From: Methylomonas sp.
GTDB lineage: Bacteria; Pseudomonadota; Gammaproteobacteria; Methylococcales; Methylomonadaceae
DNA: 64,000 nucleotides
Direction: 5' to 3'
NCBI RefSeq assembly: GCF_023228165.1
Contig: NZ_JALOBS010000002.1
Span: forward strand, 1-64,000
Made by a program: the position numbers and the translations under genes. This document shows positions 35,105 through 42,503 of the stretch, piece by piece. Within the stretch, counting starts at the first letter, position 1. The number at the start of each line of letters is the position of its first letter. Under the pieces are notes generated by a model. The model was not told the DNA's origin and did not search any database. It saw only the letters and a program-made list of their open reading frames with translations.

Positions 35105-36118
35105 CTACTCGCGCCCTATAGTCTGAGCGTTCCCAGCAAGAGCCATTTGAATAGCGATGAGTGGATTATATCCCCTGTCAGCCATGGTCTGCAGATAGCT
35201 GGATATTCGGCAGTAGGCATGGGCATAGTCTTCTGCTCGAAAGTAGCCGGAGACCTTTTGTTTGACCTTGGCCATGCGTAAATCCCGCTCAGCGCGGTTA
35301 TTGGTAAATGCGACATGTGGGACTTTGGTGAATAGTAGCACGGAGGCTTCATGCGCTTTGAATCGCTCCCACAGATTGTGGGCATCGGCTTTGGCCAATT
35401 TGCCACGCTTTCCACTGGGTTTAGGCGAAATGATGGGTTACTCTTTTTCGCCGCGCGTCAGGATAGCCCGGTAACGTTTTTGCAAGTTACTCTGTTCACG
35501 CTCAGTCAACTTCTTGTCGGCACTTTTAGATACAGTGATGCAGGTTTTCTGCAATAAGAGTTTCATATTTTTTGCCCAACGATAGCCATGCGCATCCACA
35601 ATAAAGGTCAGTTCGCGCAGCAAGTGTGAACCGCACAGACCATGCCCGCAATGTTGATAGGCGAAGTACGATGACTAACAGTCATGGATAATGGCACCGC
35701 CATAGCGCGGAATAATATTAATCGACGCGATGGCTTCTTTGCCCCGTTTTCGATGTAAAAATTTCAGCGTGATATCGCCGGCTGAATAGACGTGTATCCA
35801 GTGGCTAAGCTGATCCACTCGCAGCGAGGTTTCATCCACATGGATAGCGGGCGCTTGCAGGATTTGATTGACGGCTTGCGTTTCCCAGGTTTCCAACGCC
35901 TGATGAAGACGTAGAACAAATTTCAGCAAAGTCGCTTCGGCAATCACCACCTCCAGCATCGAGGTCAGCAGCTTTTGCACTCGATTCAAGGCCACCATCT
36001 GGCATACCAGAAAATTGATCACAAACGCTTTCAAACCATCGCCATATTGCAAAGGTCCGTGCAAGGCCGTAAGGTGCAATCGTAGGGCGTCAATAGGCGT
36101 AGCCGTATTGCGCCGCAT
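35105..36118 (-). pseudogene. IS66-family transposase, 5'-truncated with two in-frame stops
   Basis: One reading frame gives IS66 transposase from MRRNTATPIDALRLHLTALH through the catalytic segment IHVDETSLRVDQ, YGGAIIHDC, CGHGLCGSHLLRELTF and the C-terminal FTNNRAERDLRMAKVKQKVS. TAG at 35675-35677 stands where the family has Trp after HDC, and TAA at 35438-35440 interrupts GEKE-P. No frameshift is needed. A TGA lies just upstream of the first ATG, so the N-terminal third is missing. The remnant ends 69 bases before the shc stop. It cannot be active. Confidence 0.85.
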
Positions 36119-36186
36119 GTTGGCTTTAAATCATTCGGCGTATTATGCTAACGTTAATACACCCCACGCGCGCAGGGGGAATAACA

Positions 36187-38172
36187 TTATTCATCCGCCG
36201 CCAAGCGCATGCTACCGGCATGTCGTTGGTTGCGATAGCGCGCCAATGCCCAGAGTGGGAAGAATTTGTCGTAGCCGTGGTATTTCAGATAAAAAAACTT
36301 CGGAAAGCCGGGCGCGTTAAAGCTATCGTCGTGCCAGAAACCATCGGCTTGTTGGGTTTTCAGCAAATGCTGCACGCCGGCCTCGACAGCCGGACTATCC
36401 GTTTCGCCGGCCGACAGCAAGGCCAGAATTGCCAGTGCGGTGTGGAAGGCGGTGCTGTTATCGGCTTCACCGCGCACGCTGGCATCGTGATAGCTGAGAT
36501 TTTCCTCGCCCCAGCCGCCATCGGTGCGTTGTTTGGCTTTCAACCAAAGCACGGCTTTTCGTATGCTTGGGTCCTTCCGGGGTATGCCGGCTGCTTCATA
36601 ACCGTATAGCACCGACCAGGTGCCATAAATGTAATTGGTGCCCCAACGGCCGAACCAGCAACCATCATTTTCCTGCTGAACGCGCAAATAGGCGATGCAC
36701 TTGTCAATGACTGCTTGATATTGTGGGTTTTGCTTGACCAATGGGCTTAACAACATGATGCAACGGCCGCTAACATCCGCTGTTGGCGGGTCTAATAGCG
36801 CACCGTGATCGGCAAACGGTATCTGGTTCAAATAATAATAAGTATTGTCGGCGTCGAAAGCGCCATAGCCGCCATTTCTGGATTGCATGCCGGCAATCCA
36901 GACGCCGGCTCGCTGGATATTTTCGGTAAAGGTCTGATCATGGGCTTGCAACATAGCCACTGCAACCACCGCCGTATCATCGACATCCGGATAATAGCTG
37001 TTACCGAACTGAAAAGCCCAGCCGCCGCCCGGTAAATTGGGTCGCTGGATTTGCCAGTCGCCCGGTTCGTCACGCAACTGCTTGCCCGCCAACCAATGTA
37101 AGGCGGCGGCCAGCGCTTGCTGGGTTTGTGGATCGCTGGCCTGGCGATCGACTTCCTGCAGGGCTAGTGCTGCCAAGCCGGTATCCCATATCGGCGACAC
37201 GCAGGGTTGGCAATAGGCTGAGTCAGGTTTGACGACCAGTAATTTATCGATGGCGGCTCTGGCGATGCGCCGTTGCGGATCATCTGCCGAAACCCCCAGG
37301 TAATCCATCACTTCGTAAGCACTCACCATGGCAGTAAAAATCGCTCCCAGACCGTCGATGCCATTCAAGCGGGCCATGAACCAGTCGTGTGCCTTGGCGG
37401 TGGCTTTGCGGCGGATGCCGCCGGGGATGAACCCTTCCAAACACTGGCCGAGCCGATCCAGAATCAGAATGGTCTTGCCCAGCGGCGTTTTGACGTGGGA
37501 AAAGTAATTTGTTTCTTGATCAGGCGGAATCAGGAACAGTTCGGAAACACCGATTTTACCCGGATTCCGCGCCTTGACCTTGTAACTGCACAGAATGGAC
37601 AGCGGCACCATCACGGTACGCGACCAATAGGATACTTTGTCGAGATGGAAGGGAAACCATTTGGGCAACAGCATGATTTCCACCGGAATGAACGGCGTCG
37701 CCCGCCAGGGGACCTGCTCGAACATGGCCAGCATAATGCGGGTGAACACATTGGCTTTGGCGGCACCGCCTTGCGCCCTTATCCACTCGCCAGCCATGGT
37801 TAGCAAGGGGGATTGGATGTCATCACCGGCTAATTTCAGTGCGTAATAGGCTTTAATCGTGCAACTGATGTCGCCGGCACCGCCTTTGTATAATGAATAG
37901 CTGCCGTCCGGGTTTTGTTGTCCGCGCAGAAAGTTGGCGATTTTAGCTTGCAATTGCGGATCGATTTCGTCCAGGTAATGCATCATCAGGATGTATTCCG
38001 CTGGAATGGTGCAATCGGCCTCCAATTCGAACACCCAATACCCTGGTTGGTTTTGCAGGCCCAGCAATTGCGTTTTAGCGAGCTCAATCGCCCCATCCAG
38101 GCCAGTTGCCGCATGGGGTACCATAGCGTCAATGGCATCTTGGTCGGCGCATAAAAGGTTTTTGATTAACAT
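36187..38172 (-). CDS. shc: squalene-hopene cyclase
   Basis: Cyclises squalene to hopene, the entry to hopanoid membrane lipids; a monotopic inner-membrane enzyme. At 661 residues it is full length. The protonating DVDD motif is at 396-399 (YYPDVDDTAVVAVAM). Several QW repeats are visible: QQNPDGSYSLYKG, GMQSRNGGYGAFDADN, QQENDGCWFGRWGTNYIYG, KQRTDGGWGEENLSY and TQQADGFWHDD. No other hopanoid gene (hpnC-H) is adjacent, so it is a lone gene here, flanked by an IS remnant and a Crp/Fnr gene. Operator copy 6 lies 219 bases upstream in matching orientation. Confidence 0.95.
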   Translation of the reverse strand: MLIKNLLCADQDAIDAMVPHAATGLDGAIELAKTQLLGLQNQPGYWVFELEADCTIPAEYILMMHYLDEIDPQLQAKIANFLRGQQNPDGSYSLYKGGAGDISCTIKAYYALKLAGDDIQSPLLTMAGEWIRAQGGAAKANVFTRIMLAMFEQVPWRATPFIPVEIMLLPKWFPFHLDKVSYWSRTVMVPLSILCSYKVKARNPGKIGVSELFLIPPDQETNYFSHVKTPLGKTILILDRLGQCLEGFIPGGIRRKATAKAHDWFMARLNGIDGLGAIFTAMVSAYEVMDYLGVSADDPQRRIARAAIDKLLVVKPDSAYCQPCVSPIWDTGLAALALQEVDRQASDPQTQQALAAALHWLAGKQLRDEPGDWQIQRPNLPGGGWAFQFGNSYYPDVDDTAVVAVAMLQAHDQTFTENIQRAGVWIAGMQSRNGGYGAFDADNTYYYLNQIPFADHGALLDPPTADVSGRCIMLLSPLVKQNPQYQAVIDKCIAYLRVQQENDGCWFGRWGTNYIYGTWSVLYGYEAAGIPRKDPSIRKAVLWLKAKQRTDGGWGEENLSYHDASVRGEADNSTAFHTALAILALLSAGETDSPAVEAGVQHLLKTQQADGFWHDDSFNAPGFPKFFYLKYHGYDKFFPLWALARYRNQRHAGSMRLAADE

Positions 38173-38604
38173 GGCGGGGTGTACTCCGAGTATATTTTTT
38201 GCTCGGCCTGTCCGACGACTTCCGCAACTCCGTAACAGTCAAAAAAAACCGCGGCAACTAACAGATTTGCTACGGTGAGTGGCCTTTAAGGCCGTGAAGA
38301 CTGTCTGACAACTGAGTCATTGCAAAGATGTATTGGCAAACCAAGCCGAAGGCATTTACGCGCAGCATAAACAGCCCTAGTAAAGCTGTCTGTTCGTTAT
38401 CGCACATAAGGCTGTTTTCCGCGACTTTACTATAGAGGCGCTGCGCATAGTCCGTCTCCAGCCAATGCTTTGCTCGTCAAATTGAATACTTATCCGCGAT
38501 TTGTTATATCCTAGAACCCGATTATTTTATTTCACATAATATTGCTGGTAACTCGTATTATTCATTTGTGTCATTCCGTTATTTTACCGATTAATACCCT
38601 TTTT
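38173..38604. other. divergent promoter region of shc and the first Crp/Fnr gene
   Basis: About 430 bases with no gene. It contains a short inverted repeat GGCCTTTAAGGCC near 38281 and operator candidate copy 6. Confidence 0.5.
38392..38405 (-). promoter_or_regulatory. palindromic operator candidate, copy 6 (shc / Crp1)
   Basis: GTTCG TTAT CGCAC, preceded by GTCT and followed by ATAAG. Its asymmetric flanks face shc (219 bases away); the Crp/Fnr gene on the other side starts 199 bases away, so it could serve either or both. Confidence 0.6.
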
Positions 38605-39345
38605 ATGACCGATCTGAACAATCCCTGCCAGAATCGATTGCTAAGCGCATTGCCCGCCGAGGCTTCCGAACCCTTGGAGTCGCATCTTGAATTGGTTGAT
38701 ATGAGACTCGGCGAAGTCATTTACGAATCGGGCAGCGAATTGAGCTACGTCTTTTTTCCGACTAATTGCATTGTCTCGCTGTTATATGTGATGGAAAACG
38801 GTTCGTCGGCGGAAATCGCCGTGGTCGGCAACGATGGCATTATCGGTGTGGCGCTGTTCATGGGCGGCGGCACCATGCCCAATCGGGCCGTGGTGCAAAG
38901 TGCCGGGCAAGCGTACCGATTGCGCGGTCAACTTCTCATGCAGGCATTCAATCAGCACGGGGCGACACATCATCTGCTGCTGCGTTATACCCAGGCCTTG
39001 ATTACCCAAATGGCGCAGACCGCTGTCTGCAATCGACATCATTCAATCGATCAGCAACTGTGTCGCTGGCTACTGCTTAGCTTGGATCGATTGCCTACTC
39101 ATGAGCTGACCATGACTCAGGAATTGATCGCCAATATGCTGGGCGTGCGCCGGGAAGGCGTCACGGAGGCCGCCGGCAAACTGCAACAAGCCGGTTTGAT
39201 TCATTACAGTCGGGGTCGTATCGTGGTGTTGGATAGACCGGGATTGGAAGCCCGTGTCTGCGAATGCTATCAAGTGGTCAAAACCGAGTCGGATCGACTT
39301 CTCCCGCCTTGGCAAGAGCCCTATGGCGTCTTTCAAGACAGCTAA
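38605..39345 (+). CDS. Crp/Fnr-family transcriptional regulator 1
   Basis: 246 residues from the ATG at 38605; the frame is open to a TTG at 38542, but the ATG gives the usual N-terminus. An N-terminal cyclic-nucleotide-binding-like barrel (~15-130; YESGSELSYVFFPTNCIVSL, IAVVGNDGIIGVALFMGG) is followed by the dimer helix (CNRHHSIDQQLCRWLLLSLD) and a C-terminal helix-turn-helix with recognition helix VRREGVTEAAGKL. It lacks the N-terminal cysteines of FNR and the cAMP-binding RxS of CRP, so its signal is unknown. A homologous gene follows at 39784. Confidence 0.85.
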   Translation: MTDLNNPCQNRLLSALPAEASEPLESHLELVDMRLGEVIYESGSELSYVFFPTNCIVSLLYVMENGSSAEIAVVGNDGIIGVALFMGGGTMPNRAVVQSAGQAYRLRGQLLMQAFNQHGATHHLLLRYTQALITQMAQTAVCNRHHSIDQQLCRWLLLSLDRLPTHELTMTQELIANMLGVRREGVTEAAGKLQQAGLIHYSRGRIVVLDRPGLEARVCECYQVVKTESDRLLPPWQEPYGVFQDS

Positions 39346-39783
39346 GTCTGGGTGGCGGCGGATGATTTACCCAGCCGGTTAGCCGCATCTGTTTTAATTA
39401 GGACGTAAAAACCACTAAATGCCTCTCAGCGGACATCGACTAATCCGCAAATGAAACTGTCTGGAATAAACAAACGGCTTAGCGGCCTTGTACATGTTAG
39501 GTGGCCGGGTGGTTTTCGCCAAGCCGTGGATAGATTGCCGCAGCCACTTTCTCCAGCTAATTTATTCGGCCTAATTCGATTTCTCAACCCGCCGGGCCGC
39601 ACACATCGATTTCTATCGTGGCAAATTAGGTGCGCTAGCAGACAGACAGTGAAGTCTTTCTTCGCTAGCCTGTCGAAATATCAGATGGCTTTTCTTATCT
39701 GGTCACCGTGAGCACAGATTTTATAGGGTTGCCTCTTGTTTAACCCGTTTGTTGCTAACTATCAAAATCACCGGAGCGTGTCC
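39346..39783. other. intergenic region between the two Crp/Fnr genes
   Basis: About 440 bases, no gene recognised; open frames here are short and unlike known proteins. It contains operator copy 7. A TATAG-type -10 may lie near 39722, but no matching -35 was fixed. Confidence 0.5.
39630..39643 (+). promoter_or_regulatory. palindromic operator candidate, copy 7 (Crp2)
   Basis: GTGCG CTAG CAGAC followed by AGAC. Read on the other strand it shows the GTCT-first orientation, so relative to the downstream gene (140 bases) it points the same way as copies 1-3. This would be autoregulation or cross-regulation of Crp2. Confidence 0.55.
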
Positions 39784-40491
39784 GTGTTAACCAACCAAGC
39801 TGTTTCCAGCGCTAATTGTCTGTTGAGATCCCTGCCACAGCTTGATCGCGACCGGCTGGTGGCACGTAGTGAATCCGTTGAGCTGATTTTTGCCGAGGTA
39901 CTCTACCGGACTGGAGACGCTATTCCACATGTGTATTTCCCGACCGGTGGATTTATTTCCTTGGTAACCCCCGTCAGTGCCGATACCGGCGTGGAAGTGG
40001 GTTTGATCGGTAGCGAAGGCGTGCTTGGCATCACGCTAATGCTGGGCATTGAGATTGCACCGTTTCAGGCGCGTGTGCAAGGAGCAGGCACTGCGTTGCG
40101 GATAAACACGGCCTTGTTTCTGCGCGAGCTGCAACAGAGCTTAGCTTTACAGCAGATATTAAAACGCTATTTATACGTGTCGATGCGGCAACTCGCACAA
40201 ACCGTTGCTTGTAATCGCTACCACTTAGTAGAGGCGCGTTTGGCGCGTTGGTTATTGATGACGCATGACCGAGCCGAGGCGGATACTTTTCATGTAACGC
40301 ATGTATTTCTGGCCTATATTTTGGGCGTGCGCCGCGTCGGCATCACTAAAGCCGCTCATTCACTACAACAGCAAAAGTTGATCAGTTATCGACGCGGGGA
40401 TATTACCATTTTGGACCGCATCGGCCTGGAAGCGGTGGCCTGCGTGTGCTATCAAATCGATAAGGAAACCTACCGAAGCACCTTGGCCTAG
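39784..40491 (+). CDS. Crp/Fnr-family transcriptional regulator 2
   Basis: 235 residues from the GTG at 39784, chosen because GGAG lies 7 bases upstream; the frame extends to a TTG at 39736. Same architecture as regulator 1: barrel (VLYRTGDAIPHVYFPTGGFIS, VGLIGSEGVLGITLMLG), dimer helix (CNRYHLVEARLARWLLMTHD) and HTH with recognition helix VRRVGITKAAHSL. The two proteins are clear paralogues with different recognition helices, so they need not bind the same site. No cofactor residues for iron-sulfur or heme are visible. Confidence 0.85.
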   Translation: MLTNQAVSSANCLLRSLPQLDRDRLVARSESVELIFAEVLYRTGDAIPHVYFPTGGFISLVTPVSADTGVEVGLIGSEGVLGITLMLGIEIAPFQARVQGAGTALRINTALFLRELQQSLALQQILKRYLYVSMRQLAQTVACNRYHLVEARLARWLLMTHDRAEADTFHVTHVFLAYILGVRRVGITKAAHSLQQQKLISYRRGDITILDRIGLEAVACVCYQIDKETYRSTLA

Positions 40492-40516
40492 CCGAGGATC
40501 AGTTTGAAATGCCGAC

Positions 40517-41380
40517 TTAACCTTTGATCTCGGAGACATGAACTGTCACCTCCATTAATGGCGACTGTGGATTGACGGCTATAAACGAGCCGGATACCGG
40601 CGGTATCGATTCCGGATGACTACTTACCGCGACGGCTATATGATGATGGCCGACCACCTCGCCCGAGGTGGAATCGAATCCTTTCCAGCCGGCGCCGGGT
40701 AGATACACTTCCGACCAGGCATGGGTACTGCCCTGCCCATACAACAGCGTCGAAGAGTATTGATAGCCGCTGACAAAGCGCGCCGCCAAGCCCAAGTAAC
40801 GACAAGCCTCGGCGAACAAGGTGGCAAAATCTCGGCAGGAACCTGCCCGCTTCGACAGCGTCATTGCCGGCGACTGAACCCCCGGCTCTTCACGCTGTTG
40901 GTAACTAAATCCGGTTGCTATGGCTTTATTGATCCACTCTAATAACAGATAGGTTTCCACTATTTGGCCGGCCCGCCAAAACTGCTGCAGCCAAGCGTGC
41001 ATCACAGATTGATCCTGTTTATACAGCACTGTTAAATAAGGCTCCAGGTCAAGCCGCTCGACGGCGTCATACTGAAACGGAAAAGATACGGCATATGACT
41101 CGACCAGAAAGTTAAGCGGCTGGTTATCGTAGTGTTGAAGCGAGACATGACTGGCAATTGAAAGCCGATTACTCGATTCGGTGAAAATCGCAATGGCCAC
41201 GGTGTTATCACTGACATCCCGATGCCATCGGAGTTGATGCTGAGGCTGGATGATGATATCGGACGACTCGATGTGAATTTCCGGACCTTCGCGGGGACGT
41301 AACAGCAGCTTATGCGGTAACAATGTTACCGTTTCCGCGAATTGATATTGGGTAATATGGGTTATTTGCAGATGGCGCAT
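40517..41380 (-). CDS. transglutaminase-like cysteine protease family protein
   Basis: 287 residues with an N-terminal beta domain (DUF-type transglutaminase N region, residues ~1-80) and a C-terminal papain-like core. Catalytic residues are visible: Cys in KRAGSCRDFATLFAEACRYLG, His in GSTHAWSEVYLPG and Asp in GWKGFDSTSGE. No signal peptide, so cytoplasmic. Members are often found with circularly permuted ATP-grasp and alpha-E proteins, which are absent here. Substrate unknown. It faces the Crp2 gene convergently, with 25 bases between the stops. Confidence 0.88.
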   Translation of the reverse strand: MRHLQITHITQYQFAETVTLLPHKLLLRPREGPEIHIESSDIIIQPQHQLRWHRDVSDNTVAIAIFTESSNRLSIASHVSLQHYDNQPLNFLVESYAVSFPFQYDAVERLDLEPYLTVLYKQDQSVMHAWLQQFWRAGQIVETYLLLEWINKAIATGFSYQQREEPGVQSPAMTLSKRAGSCRDFATLFAEACRYLGLAARFVSGYQYSSTLLYGQGSTHAWSEVYLPGAGWKGFDSTSGEVVGHHHIAVAVSSHPESIPPVSGSFIAVNPQSPLMEVTVHVSEIKG

Positions 41381-42029
41381 GTTATTTACCTGTGAGGTTG
41401 ATAGTTTTATCTATAGCATGCCTGGCTTCTTGCAGTTCATGGTTAGCAGTATCAACCGATTAAGCGATGTGGGCGGCACATTTTCAGTCTATCGTACTAA
41501 CGACGCGTAAGCTGAATCGGCCGCTTCAAAGACTTGTTTAGTAATTTGCCGCACTTTGTCGACAACTTTATCAATTTTTTGCCCGACGTGTTTGGTCTAG
41601 TGGTCTGGTTGACAAACTACCAGCCCTGTTGCCGCTTATAAATAACTTGAGATCAAAATTCGGTTTGGACGATACTGATTCGAGTATTTCATGCTTTGCC
41701 TCTAGGTAATGATTTTATAGCGAGCTAGCGGCATGGTGGTACAAGGCTTGGCGGAAAATCGCAGCGAAAAGTCAATGGCCGTATGCTGCAAGCTCGCCGG
41801 AATAGTAGCGACAATTTCAAATGAGGTCTGTACGCTGCCATACATAAGCCAAAGTAAGGTGCGGGGTTTACTAAGATTGTGCCCGCGCAAGATTTTAGCC
41901 CATGGTCAGATGCAACAAAGCGATGTGCTTGGCAGAGGGGGTGTGGCAATTCCTCGTCAACGTTTTAGAGGCAAGGCTTCATCCGCATGGGCGCAACAAC
42001 CGGCCCTGCCTAATCCTAATGATAAGCCG
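41381..42029. other. 649-base gap with a possible gene remnant and operator copy 8
   Basis: No intact gene. Minus-strand frame 41489-41596 reads TKHVGQKIDKVVDKVRQITK then QVFEAADSAYASLVR and a stop, composition typical of small coiled-coil stress proteins, but its start is cut by a TAG at 41597-41599. It may be the tail of a decayed gene. Operator copy 8 lies at 41830. Confidence 0.4.
41830..41843 (-). promoter_or_regulatory. palindromic operator candidate, copy 8
   Basis: GTACG CTGC CATAC, preceded by GTCT and followed by ATAAG. The core is the most degenerate, but both flanks match. It lies 449 bases upstream of the transglutaminase gene and ~230 bases upstream of the coiled-coil remnant. 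Confidence 0.5.
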
Positions 42030-42500
42030 CTATCGGCAGTACGCACCTGGAAAACCCAACTGCTTCCAGGCTTCGTAAAGCACGATGGACACCGTATTGG
42101 AAAGATTCAAACTGCGGCTTTCCTGACGCATCGGCAAATAAACTTTTAACGCTTCAGATTGTTGGGCAAGGAAATCGGCCGGCAGACCACGTGATTCGGG
42201 ACCGAATAACAACGCGTCGCCGTTCTGGAATTTGATTTTGCTGTAACTTTGGCTGCCTTTAGTGGTCAAGGCCAAAACACGCTTGGGCTTGCTGTGTTCG
42301 ATATAGTCGTTTAAGGAAGCATACTGCTTGACGCTGACCCATTCGTGGTAATCCAAACCCGCCCGGCGCAACCGTTTATCGTCCAGTTCAAAGCCGAGCG
42401 GTTGAATCAAATGCAGCTGTGCGCCGGTATTGGCGCACAAGCGGATAATATTGCCCGTATTAGCCGGTATCTCCGGCTCGAATAAGACAATATCCAGCAT
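42030..42500 (-). CDS. trmL: tRNA (cytidine(34)-2'-O)-methyltransferase TrmL
   Basis: SPOUT methyltransferase that 2'-O-methylates the wobble base of tRNA-Leu. 156 residues, the family's usual size. Motifs are the start MLDIVLFEPEIPANTGNIIR, LGFELDDKRLRRAGLDYHEW, LLFGPESRGLP and the knot segment MRQESRSLNLSNTVSIVLYEAW. It begins 3 bases after glgP on the same strand and is likely co-transcribed. Confidence 0.95.
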   Translation of the reverse strand: MLDIVLFEPEIPANTGNIIRLCANTGAQLHLIQPLGFELDDKRLRRAGLDYHEWVSVKQYASLNDYIEHSKPKRVLALTTKGSQSYSKIKFQNGDALLFGPESRGLPADFLAQQSEALKVYLPMRQESRSLNLSNTVSIVLYEAWKQLGFPGAYCR

Positions 42501-42503
42501 AAT

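Noticed and set aside
36155..36186. CRISPR-repeat-like text CCCCACGCGCGCAGGGGG between the IS66 remnant and shc
   Set aside because: Only one copy, no spacers and no cas gene in the window; the right half runs into the shc stop region.
41733..42149. Plus-strand frame (138 codons) running into trmL
   Set aside because: Antisense to the end of trmL; no domain and poor start context.
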